DNA from: Cryptomeria japonica
Taxonomy: Eukaryota > Streptophyta > Pinopsida > Cupressales > Cupressaceae
NCBI RefSeq assembly: GCF_030272615.1
Contig: NC_081413.1
Location: 717,547,867 to 717,611,866 of the forward strand
Direction: 5' to 3'
Length of the DNA stretch: 64,000 nt
Shown: one piece after another, positions 31,753-43,757 of the stretch
Layout of the letters: the number at the start of each line of letters is the position of its first letter
How positions within the stretch are numbered: position 1 is the stretch's first letter
Program-made: the position numbers and the translations under genes
The notes under the pieces: model-generated
Databases searched by the model: none
Told to the model about the DNA's origin: nothing
What the model saw: the letters and a program-made list of their open reading frames with translations, nothing else

Positions 31753-34335
31753 TTTACCATCCATTTTCATTCAAGAGAAACAAGGGTCATCTCCTTTCTT
31801 GTATATTCAGACATGAAGTCTTTGAGGTCGTAAGGTCATTCATTTTCAACATTACCCTATGACGATGTTTTACTTATGGTTGGGTAGTGATTTGACTATT
31901 TGAGACTTGTTAACCCAAAATATATCAATTGCTATATCTCAAACACATTAACAAAATCTCTAATTCATTCAAGACACCTAGTTGATCATATGACTAGTGA
32001 AAAATCTAAAATTCTACTTCAGCACCGCTGTAATTGTCACACCCAAGTAGGTTTTATTACTTACAAGTCAAGGCAAGAAAATAAAAAATAAAATGTGCTA
32101 TGCCAAATATTCATCTCAAGGAAACAAAGCAATTACATATAAATGAAATATCATGTATACACATGCAACCAAAAGCTTGACTATGAGAACATGCAAGTAA
32201 CTCCATCAAGGCTATGGATGCCTAATGGAAATGGAGCAATATTTGAGAAATTATAGTCTATAACCTCGTTGGAGGTCTAAAAGCTTGCTGGCAATGAGGC
32301 GCTATTCAGGATGCTTTTGAAGTTAGAATAATCCACGTAGTTAGTCATATCGGATGCTAAGGATCTTTAGTGAACACAAGAGTAGGAATTAACTCATTTG
32401 CATATACATGGGCAAAAGAAGATCAAAGTTTCAAGAACCAATGGGGAATTTTTTCGCGTCTCCATTTGTAAATCCTAGTCACTAAGTGTGTTAATTTGTA
32501 TGTTCTAAGGGACCTTAAGGATTGATTGACTGCTTATCTATTAAATGTTTTGTACCTCCAATTCAATTGGTGTATTACAAAATGCTAAACAAACACAGTC
32601 ATCCTTGTTCGAATAGGAAATGCATCTTCATCATGCATATTGCATTAACATAGGTCATGTCAAAAATTCATTGTCTCCACATGCATTTTGCAGATCATCA
32701 TGTTATACAGGTCAGCACAATGGGGGCATAACTAAAAAAATCATAGAAAACAAAAATCATAAAAAGTCCTTAAAAAATCCTAAAAATCATAAAAAGTCCT
32801 AAAAAAATCATAAAAATCATAAAAAAGTCCTGAAAAAATCAATCCCAAAACATTGAGAAAACACAAAATCAACCAAAAACATTCAGATAAAGTCTTGAAA
32901 AACTCAATCCAAAAACATTGAGAAAACACAAAAATCAACCAAAAACATTCAGATAAAGTCCTGAAAAAATCAACTAAAAACATTCAAATATCTATTCACA
33001 AAATCCAGTAACATTGAAATATCAATCCATAAAATCCAAAAACATCCAAATATCGATCCACAAAATCGAAAACAATCAAAAATCAAAATCAATCAAACAA
33101 CTTGTAATAAAATGTCTCACAAGAATCAAACAACCTACAAGATATCCAACAAACGCTTCACACGAAGTTAACAAAGGATATGACTATCCAGTCAAACATC
33201 TACAATCAACTGATCAAACTGTCTTATCAATCATATCATATTCATATCAAGTGATCATTATCTTGTCTTAAACAAAGATGGATACACTCGAAATCAGATA
33301 GATTAGCCTTAAACGGGGTCTACAACTTTATGAGATCATACATTATCAAATATCACATCAAGCAACTGAGAACGAAGGCACAAGGTCAGTATAGCTGCTT
33401 AATTTTGTCCAGGTCAGTCTTTATCTTTTATCATTTGGCGACAAATTGTGTTCCTATGCTACTCAAGGATGTCCACAAGTGACTAGAGGAGCCATGATGG
33501 GCATTATCTTTTTCTTTGTTTGCTATTTGTGGTGTGAATCAATGAAGTTCTAGGGAAATTTCTCTAGTGGGTGTCTGTGATAGGAGCATTTAGCTTGTGA
33601 ATGCCACACATACCTCGACCCCTAGTGTATTTCTCAGAATGGAGGGTTTCACTCCTTGTCTGCTATGTGTTTGTTTCTTCAATGAGATATCTTTACATCT
33701 TGGTTCCTTATACCCTAATGTTCTAAGCTCCATTGTTCCATAATAAGGCTCAGTGATGAATATGTATTGCACAATAAATAATGACACAGGTTCATGAATC
33801 AATCATTCTCCTTTCATCCCATTTGCTTATTGCTAGTTTGTTGATTCTTTTCTCATCATCTCTTTCTAAATAATTTTCTATCATCTAACATTATTCTTTC
33901 ATCAAACTCTTCTTTCTTAATTCTTACTAACATTTATTCAAGGTACATCTGAGTTACGAGGGATAAAACAAAATTTTGACATCATTATACAAAAATAGAA
34001 TTGCATCCATATAGTTTAATTTGCATTCATTTTAAAATTTCACTCATATTTTAACTTGCATTCATATAGTATAGTTGCATGAGTATCATATAAGATTTCA
34101 TTAATCATTATATTACGAACCATATAGAAATCATTGCCTTCATATAAATCATTCATAAATCATATAGACATGCATCACATAAAACATAGAATCATACAAC
34201 ATACATGAAACATAAAGCGTAATAGATCACCACCAAAAAACTGTATATTATATATATAACTAAAAAATGGTAATTTGTTAGAATACAATAATCACAAAAC
34301 AAGCCCAAAGGCTTAGATAACATGATCTTGGGATA
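31753..34335. other. AT-rich stretch without recognisable genes
   Basis: No supported coding region. 32,740-33,080 is a low-complexity run of tcataaaaagtcc and aaaacattcagataaag words. 33,850-34,300 is rich in atgcat/atatg words. Read on the minus strand, 33,900-34,330 resembles the stretch downstream of the PMD pseudogene at 61,512, so it is probably the 3' region of a related element. Confidence 0.5.
32740..33080 (+). repeat. Low-complexity A-rich repeats
   Basis: Degenerate copies of aaaaatcataaaaagtcct pass into aaaaacattcagataaagtc and aatccaaaaacatccaaat. The strand asymmetry (T-poor, A-rich) is strong. Confidence 0.75.
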
Positions 34336-34530
34336 TCAACCCAAATTGCCCCTATCTCTATGTGGATCGTGCCTGCTAGGTCCTGTCTTAGGATGTCGAG
34401 GTGGACCCATAACACCACCATTGCTGATCCTCCACATCAACGTCCTACTAGAACCAAAATGACCTCTAACCTCACTAAAGCTCCATTGGAACTCATAAAA
34501 ATTTGAGTCAATTCTTGAGCTCCATTTCAA
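34336..34530 (-). pseudogene. C-terminal tail of a PMD-type protein (copy B)
   Basis: The 64-codon frame ends SNGGVMGPPRHPKTGPSRHD and RDRGNLG. It parallels the tail of the PMD pseudogene at 61,380 (SSGGVMGPP, GRHESRG), with a similar run-up (EVRGHFGSSRTLM beside ESQRAGSYHNTVLM). The PMD core is not found next to it. I infer a second, minus-strand copy of the same gene-bearing element. Confidence 0.5.
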
Positions 34531-34900
34531 AAAAAAAGGGGTAAAATGAAGTCGGCACCTTTCCCTCGCATGCCTGTCATGTGGGCCATGAAATTCTCAG
34601 CAAACCCGATCAAAGGAAGAAAATCCAAGAAAAGGAAATTGGAAAGTGTAGAACCAAAATCTTCCTTGCCATGAGCTAGATGGGGTCACATGGTTGCAGA
34701 CAAAGTAAGGGTTTTTGAAACTTCTAGGCAGTTTCAGTTGCCAAGCATGAAGAAGCATTTATCCCACATTGGCAGTGCAGAGAGAGTTTTAATATTTAAA
34801 AGAAAGGCCGCATATATCCTTAGTGTCAAATCTTATGAGATTTTGGAAAGTTTACGATTAAGGAGGTGGTGGCCCCCCATGTGCACGCATCTCAAGGCAT
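34531..34900. other. Unassigned DNA
   Basis: A stretch with no domain. Short frames on both strands look like chance. Confidence 0.4.
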
Positions 34901-36120
34901 CCAAATTTTGTGGTCAGCTAGTAGGAAGAAGTTAATGGTCGAGCAAGCTGAGTAGATTAGACGCAAATCACAGTGATGCAATGACTGTCGCCAAGTCGTA
35001 GCAGAAAGTTGCTCGTCATATATCATCATGACTTGGCGACTAGTGAGGTGGTGGGTCCAGGTCCAAGTGGTGGGCCTAGAGATGGTGAAGTGGCAGTCAC
35101 GCAGCAGAATAGATGGCAGGTGACTTATTGAGCAAACCTTGTCCGCGATGGATCACAAAAAGGTTTCGCCGAAAGCTTGGTTCCATCGACATAGGGTGCA
35201 TCAAAGAAATCCAAACCGGTCCCACAGATAAAATAAAGGCATCGATGAAACTGTAGTGTCGATGAGACATGTGAATGGCTCACCAAGGGAGGAGTTTCGC
35301 CAAAAGACTGACATCGAACAAACCAAAGTGAAGCGGTGGGTCTGGTGGCGCTGAGGTGGTAGATGAGGTCATGCTCAGGTGGACCAGGTGGCAAACCAAA
35401 GGTTGATGCGTGGCAGACCCAATAGACAGGTGGTGCCCAGGTAGATCTTAGAATGAATCAGTGGCTGACATGTGGTGACACGCGATAGAAGGGAGAAGAT
35501 CAGCCAAGGTTAATGGTCAAGCAGATCAAGGAAGATCAGACGGTGATGCGAGAGATCTAATGGTCGTCACTATAATGCAACATAAAGAAGCTCGCTAGTT
35601 ATCCTCGCGACTTGGCGACAAAGCATGTGCAAAAATAGGTGGGTAGTTCAGGTGTTAAGGATCGAGTAGGTTGAACGTAGATCAACAACCATCACTATAC
35701 CACAAGATGAAGATGCCCCATAGTTATCCCCTGTGACATAGCGACTGGCGAGGTGGTAGTTGAGGTGGCATCTAGATGGATCCAAAAGAAAATCAGGATG
35801 TGACACATGGTGGGCCTGCTAGTAGAGAAAGTAGCCTAAGCCAAGGTAACAGGTGGGCAAGTTAGGGCAGATCAACAGTGATCGTAGATGATCTGACGGT
35901 GGTCGCTATGTCGCAATGGAAAGTAGCTTGATGGCTATCGGCGCGACTTGGTGACCAAGTGGTGGGACCCGGTAGGAGAGAAATTCAGAGGAGAAATAAA
36001 GAACGTGTAGGTTAGAAAGGATCAAATGGTGGTTGCTATACCACGATGGGAAACTGCTCGTCGGTTAACCACCACGACATGGCGACAAGGCGGGCCCACG
36101 TCAGAGGGTAGGTTTGGGCT
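34900..36120 (+). repeat. Degenerate hairpin repeat array
   Basis: At least five diverged units, each containing gatca...ggtcgctat-type and gcgacttggcgac-type arms, at about 34,987, 35,563, 35,689, 35,909 and 36,032. The first unit has perfect 11-base arms, gtcgccaagtc (34,987-34,997) and gacttggcgac (35,030-35,040). The region is more GC-rich than the rest of the window and also repeats gaggtggtgggtcc and ggcagac-type words. Confidence 0.65.
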
Positions 36121-37367
36121 TCCTCAAGTGGCAGGACAAGTGGTGCACAAAGGGACTCATGAGAAAACTAGAAGGTGACATATGGCAGAGATCTACGTGG
36201 GAAATTCAAAGTTTAAAATATAGTCTCAGACTATAGTGAAAAGAGAAATTAATGACTGGTTGTGTGGAAGGGCCTGAAAGATTAATTCGCCTGAGGGTTA
36301 ATTTTTGCCCGAATATAGAAGTGTTATATATCGTTGGAAAGCTCTCAATCCAAGGAATCCATTTCTATAGTCAAGTGTAACCCATGATAAATATTTTTGG
36401 GGCAGTTACCTTGGGATATCATAATTTATTTCTCAGTTAGAAGGTGATGATTTTTAGCAGGCCAAGTGTGTGGGCGGTTAATGCTGATAAGATTTGGCAG
36501 TTGCCAGGGTCATCAATGAGATCCAATTTTCTTCTCTCTTCCTTCTTATTCTGAATTTTTCCTCATTGCAAGGTTTCCATTTTTTTGGAGAATTTCTCTA
36601 GAAGGAGATTTCCAAGAGGGGTTCCACTTTTGCATGTAATTTTCTTAGTTGTAATGGTTGATGTTCCTATTCTTCTATCTTTGAATAGATACATTTTGCA
36701 GATTGTTTCTTAGTTGCAGGTCACATATATGTAAGGCATATATACAGTTGCATAGGATTATCTTCAGGCTGTATTTGTTTTCAATAAATCCAATCTTCAA
36801 GGGAGTTTGGGTTTGTCCTCTCAAAGTGGGAGTGTAATGGGTGTTCTTAGGTACTCTTCAAGGAAGAGTTTAAATTCTGTGAACAATCATTTTGGATTTG
36901 GGTTTATTTTTGGATGTGTATAATCCTTTGATATAGTTTAGAATGTATTAATGTCAGGCATTAATGTAGGGATATCTTTTTTAATGGATCTGATGTGCAG
37001 CTTGGATTCCATTTGTGGTTTTTTGTATTGACTCTATGCCTGGGTTAAGGCACTGATCAGTTATAGCTAGAAGTTACTTGCTTCTTTTTTAAAATCAAAT
37101 CAAAATATTTTTGCTTTCTGTTATGTGGTAATTTTCCACCTATCTCATGCTCCAATCTAGGTGAGATTTCAATGTAGATCTAGCCTATCTGCAGTAACCT
37201 ACTTGTTGTTGAGCCTTTTGAGATTCATCTTCTTTTGTTGATTCCATATGTCTATAACTAGTTTTATTTTATGCATCAAAGGGTATCCCCCCTAGGTCTA
37301 GTAGAACGAGAAGTGTAGGAGGATCATTAGGATCCTGTGTTATGTTGTCCAAGCCCTAAACCTTTTC
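36121..37367. other. Possible LTR or promoter-leader stretch
   Basis: No gene is seen. It has features of a transcribed leader on the plus strand: pyrimidine-rich cttctctcttccttcttatt (36,532), ttcaataaatccaatc (36,780) and later T-rich tracts. It may be an LTR, but I found no partner copy in the window. Confidence 0.3.
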
Positions 37368-37800
37368 ATTGATTGAGATTGGCTATTTCATAGATAGATT
37401 GCAGGTGAACTTGGGTTTCTCATTTTTAAGAACAGCAAGCTCAAATCTCTCTATCCCTCAAGTACAACCTCATGGTAGAGCAGTCGATAATAGAAGGCCT
37501 CCTGTATACCACAATATAGTTTGTCTGAATGTTTGTGTGCACCAGTACCTGGAGCAAACTGCTGGTCATAAACAACCTGTACCATCTGCATCCATCTCAC
37601 TGCATCATCTGTCTCCCTCTGGAGACGATCCCTCTCTCCCTCTAGCACAACATAGTCTCAGTGGAATAAATCCCTCTTTGTATCCTGTTGCTACCTTAGT
37701 TTGGCAACCTCATCCTCTACACTCTGAGAATCTATGGATCATCATCATTTCCATCTTGACCCCCCTCCACTATAGGTGCATCCTCCAACTCTGACATATC
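37368..37800 (-). pseudogene. Coiled-coil pseudogene, downstream half
   Basis: Minus-strand stretch reading DMSELEDAPIVEGGQDGNDD at the Copia2 junction, then after a frame change VEDEVAKLR, LEGERDRLQRETDDAVRWMQ, VVYDQQFAPGTGAHKHSDK and AFYYRLLYHEVVLEG. The Glu/Arg/Leu pattern predicts a coiled coil. The gene is not recognised; position and style resemble the charged tail of PMD-type proteins, but I cannot show homology. The upstream half is at 43,365-43,591. Confidence 0.5.
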
Positions 37801-39046
37801 TATTAGGATAACCAGTGAACAACTCAGAGGGGGGGTGAATCAGTTGTTAACAGATTATAACATTTAATCCACTCAATAATATTTAACGAAATTAAGTACC
37901 GGTAAAGCTAAAAAAAATATCGGTAAACAATACAAATTAACAAATACACAAATAATCAATGCAAAGCAACCATACCACATAACACCATGATTTGTAATTG
38001 GAAAACCCGAAAAGGGAAAAATCACGGTGGGAAGCCTACCCACAGTTAGATGACACTTCTATAGAAAGTATGTGTTACAATGAGGGGCCTGCACTTGTAA
38101 GAAGGCACACTGCTTAGAGAATACTGCTCATTACAAAAGAGTCTCACTGACTACAGAGGATAAAACCACCTCAAGAAGAATGGACAATAATCCAATAAAG
38201 TGAACTGCAAGAGATAGCATCTACCATGCCTGATTACAGTCCTGATTAAGCTCAATGCCAGAGGACTAAATCCTCTTCTAAATCCAATTTGATCACCAAT
38301 GATCGACCAACTCCTCTACCTGAATGATACTACAATATTTGCACATTACAATCATTGACCATGACCTTTTCCACAATAATGATACTCTACAAAGAGTTTC
38401 TACCTTTTATTTATACAAACCCTAAGGCCTAAACCAATTAGGTTGGCCACCTAAAAGATATTACAATAAGATCATTACATAAATCCATATTACAATGATA
38501 TGCCATGTCAGCTTAAGACCGAAACAATAATAACAAATCCATAGAACATCCCAAAACATCATGGTAACATGTAGAGAACATGTTAGCATGATACCGGTCC
38601 ATAACCTATATAGGTACCAGACCTATTCCGAGTCCACCACGCAAAGAAATGTCTTCAAGCAGTTGAAGCATGATCAAAGAATGTCTTTAGCATCCTGAAA
38701 TCCATCTAGAAGATGCACCAACACCACTTATGCATATTGTCAAGATTCCTCAGTGAAAGCTCTGTCGGTAAAGCCTTGAACCAATGCTGGTAAGGGTTTA
38801 CCAAAGTGTATGATAGCATCTGATTACCAAGTCCATACCAACTGACCAAGACATGCTCCAAGAGAACATACCATGTGAAATCAAACATATCCCATAGATC
38901 CAAACATGCCAGAAGTGTTCAACAGATAGTCTCATCTGCCAGTAACACTAGATCTCCTACCGGTAACCAAAACCATAACAGCTAGTGTTGACATCAATGA
39001 CAAAACATCAATGTAACACATAATCAATTCATCCATAATGCCAACA
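37801..39046 (-). repeat. Copia2 3' LTR (left side)
   Basis: It contains the C-tract hairpin (37,818-37,848, one mismatch) at its U5 end and a TATA-like gtataaataaaagg on the minus strand near 38,404-38,418. Confidence 0.9.
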
Positions 39047-39061
39047 ATCTCCCCCTTTTGC
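39047..39061 (-). other. Copia2 polypurine tract
   Basis: On the minus strand it reads caaaagggggagat and abuts the LTR. It is the expected plus-strand primer. Confidence 0.8.
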
Positions 39062-39422
39062 ATTTATGGAAACACTAGATGTAAAAAAAACATCTAAGTA
39101 CCAAGAAATGCCAAACAAGTCTCCTCTTGTGGAAGACAACCATCAATCTCCTGAATAACTCTCCCCTAGTGAATGATATCTCTATAAGGTTCTAAATACA
39201 TCTCTCCCAATCATTATCTCTCCCTAATATTTATATTTTTCACATCACTATCTCTCCACCTTTGACATCAATGCCAGAAATCTGACACAAATATCAAAGC
39301 AAGAGTGAAAACCTCTGAAACTCAAAGCTGACTAGTGCCCCTGAGTAGTAGCACCACTCATCAGTACTAGAATGAATAATGTCTCTGATAATGCATGTCA
39401 GACTGATGAAAAACTACATCAA

Positions 39423-42059
39423 TCAAGTCTTTATCGGAGGGGCAGAAACCCCTAACCTGTCTCTCAAGTATTCAAATGTTTCTTTAGACAGTGGTTTAGT
39501 GAATATGTCTACAATCTATTCTTTAGTGTTCACATAAACCTTTTTGACTTCCTTTTCTTCTAACTTGTCCTTAAAAAAGTTATACTTTATTGATATATGC
39601 TTAGTCTTAGAGTGAAATACTGGATTCTTAGACATGTCAATAGCTACAGAGTTATCATAGTAGATAACTACTGGTTCACTACAATTTACTCTGATAACCT
39701 TCAACATTTGCTTCATCCACAAAACTTGAGTGCAATTAGTTGCTGCTGCAACATACTTAGCTTCTATAGTAGATAAAGAAATGCATGACTGGTTTTTTAT
39801 TATCCATGAAACCAATTTCTTTCCAAGAAAGAAAGATCCACCAAAAGTTCTCTTCCTATCATCAATATCTCCTGCCCAATCGGAGTCAGTATATGCACAT
39901 AAAGCGAAGTCATCATTCCTAGAATACCATAAACCATATTCTAGTGTTCCTTGCAAACACTGAAATATCCTCTTTATTTCACATTCATGATTTTATTTAG
40001 GATTACATTGATATCTTGAAACAATACTTACTACATTCATAATATCCGGTCTAGTTTGAGTCAAATATAATAGACCACCAATCATAGATTTATACCTTGT
40101 CAGATTTGCCAGTGTAGAAGTGTCCTTGATAAATAATTTCTCACTGGTCACCATAGGAGTACTTACCGGTTTAGAATTATCCATACCAAACTTCTTCAAC
40201 AATTCCCTCAGATACTTAGTTTGACAAATAAAAATGCCTTTATTAGTTTGAGTAATCTACAAACCTAAGAAAAATCTCATCTCACCAATCATGGACATTT
40301 CAAATTCATTCTTCATATTGTTAGAAAATTCCATGAACAATTTATCTTCTCCTCCAAAAATGATATCATCAACAAATACTTCAATAATTAGAATATCATT
40401 ATCAGTGATATTATAATATAAATTACTATTAGCATTGCCTTTAGTAAAACCAAGCTTCAAAAGATATTTATCCAACCTTGTATACCAAGCTCTAAGAGCT
40501 TGTTTCAATCCATATAAAGCTTTCTTCAATCTGCAAACCATATATTTATCATCTATTAGTGAAAATCCATCAGGTTTGTCAATGTATACTTATTCTTCAA
40601 GTTCACCATTCAAAAATGCACATTTAACATCCATTTGATAAACCTTATAGTTCTTATATGCTACATAGGCAAGAAATAGTCTAATAGCTTCAATTCTAGC
40701 TACAGGTGCAAAATTTTCACCATAATCAATTCCTTCCATTTGAGAGTATCCTTTACAAACCAATCTAGCCTTATTTCTTACAACTTTACCATCCTCATTC
40801 AGTTTATTCCTAAAAACCCATTTAGTTCCAATAATATTTTTATTTTTAGGTCGGGGAACTAAAGTCCAAGTTTCATTCTTCTCTATCTGATCTAAGTCAT
40901 CTTCCATAGCCTTTAACCAATGTTTATCCTTACAAGCTTCAATAACAGTTGTTGGTTCAACTTGAGAAATAAGACATACCTCATCATTTGCCAGTCTTCT
41001 TCTTGTCATAACTCCCCTATTCCTATCTCCAATAATTTGATCTTTAGAATGATTTAATCTTACATACCTTGGTGTCTTCTGAATTTCAGGGTCACTGCTC
41101 TGATCATCAGTCATAGTTGAATTTGCTGATAGTGTTGGTGTAACTGTCTCAGATTCCTGTACCGGTTGAGGCATTGCCGGTTTGGTTATGATCATTTCTA
41201 CTACCGGTTCCCTATCGTATGATATTGATTGATTTCTATACCGTTCATCCACTTTCACATTATCACTCTCCACAATTTTCTGCAATCTTTTGTTATAACA
41301 TCTATATGCTCTGCCATCACCAAATCTGACTTGACCGCCATTGTATTCTTGTAGTGACAAATTTTTTCTTTTATCTCCAATCATATGGTGTGAGCATCCA
41401 CTATCAATTACCCATTCATCCTTATCTTCAACTTTTGCTGCCAGGGCCTTTTCTTCATTTTTGATAGCTGGTACTGGTTTATCTTCCTTTAAAGCATAAA
41501 ACACCCATTTCTTTCCATTGTCGGATCCACTAGCAGAGTCTTCTATCGGTTCATCTCCAAAGTCATCACTTACTCCTTCCTCATTTGATATATAGCATTG
41601 TTTATATTTCTTGAATCTATATCTATTCTGGTTAGGCTTAAATGATTTTTTAACTCTTTCCTCAAATCTTGCATTCCTTTGAGGACATCTAGAAGAAAAA
41701 TGACCAATCTTATTACATGAAAAACATTTAAAAGGTGCTTTGCCTTCATACTTACTTTCTGTCAGACCTTTAGCTAGTCTTCTAGCAAATAAGGCTTCAA
41801 GTTGGTCAAATTCTTCATCTTCTTTCCTTGTGTCTTCTAGTTCTTTTGCATATAAGACTTTCCAATCACTTTTGCTGGTAGATGATGATGATGATGAATG
41901 AAAACAAGGTTCAGACTTTACAACTCCAGAAGATCCAAATTCTTCAAGTTCAAAAGCAGATAATTTCCCAATTATAATGTCTCTGTTAATTGAAGAGTTT
42001 GCCATTGTTCTCAACTCATTAGTTGCAGTTGCCTGTGGATTAGAAGTGTTAGCAACCAT
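39423..42059 (-). pseudogene. Copia2 gag-protease-RT-RNase H fusion frame
   Basis: One frame of exactly 879 codons holds throughout, broken only by stops at 40,590, 40,257, 39,993 and 39,516. It starts [19 protein letters not shown], joining a short leader to mid-gag (ELRTM lies about 170 codons into Copia1 gag). [14 protein letters not shown] is the zinc knuckle and [12 protein letters not shown] the protease. At VRFGDG the text jumps to [10 protein letters not shown], the last block of the integrase region, so the complete integrase is missing without loss of frame. RT (VDDIIFGG) and RNase H (AYTDSDWAGD, YYDNSVAIDMSKNP) follow and end at VSAPPIKT. Confidence 0.9.
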
Positions 42060-42101
42060 ATGATCTAACTCAATCAGTTAAGCTTCTTCAAAAGAGGACC
42101 A

Positions 42102-42117
42102 AAGCTCTGATACTAAT
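42102..42117 (-). other. Copia2 primer binding site, altered
   Basis: On the minus strand it reads tagtatcagagctt next to the LTR start, one change from the start of the initiator Met tRNA site tggtatcagagc. Confidence 0.75.
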
Positions 42118-43364
42118 TGTTAGGATAACCAGTGAACAACTGAGAGGGGGGTGAATCTGTTGTTAACAGATTATAACATTTTAATCCATTCAATCACCTT
42201 TAACCAAACTAAGTACTGGTAAAGAAGAAATAGATACCGATAAACACTACAACTTAACAAATAAACAAATAATCAATGCAAATAAACCATACCACATAAC
42301 ACCATGATTTGTATGTGGAAAACCCAAAAAGGGAAAAACCACGATGGGAAGCCTACCCATAGTCAGATGATACTTCTGCAGAAAGTATGTGTTACAATGA
42401 GGGGCCTGCACTTGCAGGAAGGCACACTGCCTAGACCATACTTCTCATTACAAAAGAGTCTCATTCACTATAGAGGTTAAAATTGCCTCAATAAGAATGG
42501 ACAACAATCCAGTAAAGTGAACTGCAAGAGATAGCATCTACCGTGCCTGATTACAGTCTCGGTTAAGCTCAATGCCAGAGGACTAAATGCTCTTCTGAAT
42601 CCAATTTGATCACCAATGATCGACCAACTCCTCTGCCTGAATGATATTACAATATTCACACATTACAATCCTTGACCATGACCTTTTCCACAACCATGAT
42701 ACTCTACAAAGAGTTTCTACCTTTTATTTATACAAACCCTAAGACCTAAACCAATAAGGTCGGCCACCTAAAAGATATTACAATAAGATCATTACATAAA
42801 TCCATATTACAATGATATGCCATGTCGGCTTAAGACCAAAACAATAATAACAAATCCATAGAACATCCCAAAACATCGTGGTAACATGTAGAGAACACGT
42901 TAGCATGATACCGGTCCATAACCTAGATAGGTATCCGACCTATTTTGAGTCCACCATGCCAAAGAAATGTCTTCAAGCAGTTGAAGCATGATCAAAGAAC
43001 ATTTTCGGCATCCTAAAATCCATATAGAAGCCACACCAACACCACTTATGCATATTGTCAAGATTCCTCAGTGAAAGCTCTGCGGGTAAAGCCTTGAACC
43101 AAATCTAGTAAGGGTTTACTAGAGTCTATGATAGCATTCGATTACCAAGTCCATACCAACTGACCAAGACATGCTCCAGGAGCATGTACCACATGAAATC
43201 AAACATATCCCATAGATCCAAACATGCTAGAAGTGTCCAATAGATAGTCTCATCTTCTGGTAACACTAGATCTCATACCGGTAACCAAAACCATAATAGC
43301 TAGTGTTGACATCAATGAGAAAACATCAATGCAAGACATAATCAATTCATCCATAATGCCAACA
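42118..43364 (-). repeat. Copia2 5' LTR (right side)
   Basis: It begins tgttaggataacc and ends ataatgccaaca on the plus strand. A TATA-like motif lies near 42,717-42,738 on the minus strand. The hairpin at 42,135-42,164 has one mismatch in nine. Confidence 0.9.
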
Positions 43365-43591
43365 ATATTATCATCATCCCCATCCTCGCTGCTTGATGAC
43401 TTTGAGGAATCATCGTCATCTCCACTTCTCATAGACTCAGTGTCTCCACTAATGTCTACCTCCTCCTCTCCCCCCTCATCTCCTCTTCTGCCCTCATCTC
43501 CTCTTCCACCCTCCTCCCCTCTATCATCTCTCCTCCTCTCCCCCATATCAATCCTTAGCCGCTGTATTGGATGGCATATCTGCTGAGCTGT
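43365..43591 (-). pseudogene. Acidic-tail pseudogene, upstream half
   Basis: On the minus strand: AQQICHPIQRLRIDMGERRR, then a Gly/Asp/Glu/Arg run (RGEEGGRGDEGRRGDEGGEE), then DDDSSKSSSSEDGDDDNI, where Copia2 cuts in. Joined across Copia2, it continues with the coiled-coil half at 37,800. The upstream end is cut by X2 at 43,592. The low-complexity acidic composition hints at a nuclear or DNA-associated protein tail but does not identify it. Confidence 0.5.
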
Positions 43592-43757
43592 TGATGCAAC
43601 CATAACTGGTAAAAACCATCAAAAGAGTCAACTAACTTATGCAGCGAGGGAGACACAATGAAAGAAGAAACAAAACATAACAAATTGTCATAAACAGATC
43701 ATAATAAATCCATAGAACTTCTAACAATAATTCAACAATCATTATATTATACTCAAA
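43592..43757 (-). repeat. X2 3' LTR, first part
   Basis: It matches the first part of the X1 LTR at 28,656. The last five bases, tcaaa, are the left target duplication of Gypsy2. Confidence 0.83.

Larger units (their letters stand above)
37801..43364 (-). mobile_element. Copia2: copia element lacking integrase
   Basis: Minus-strand element with LTRs of 1,246 and 1,247 bases and target duplications atatc (37,796-37,800) and atatt (43,365-43,369). The polypurine tract and primer site are in place. The internal part is 3.07 kb against 4.52 kb in Copia1, owing to loss of the gag start and of integrase. LTRs differ by roughly 8-10% by eye. The left LTR begins tattagg where tgttagg is expected. 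Confidence 0.92.

Noticed and set aside
36121-37367. Host gene promoter and first exon
   Set aside because: There is a pyrimidine-rich leader-like stretch but no supported coding exon or splice pattern, so I left it unassigned.
43329-43586. Ser/Pro-rich frame on the plus strand
   Set aside because: It is the antisense of the acidic Asp/Glu/Gly run of the minus-strand pseudogene.
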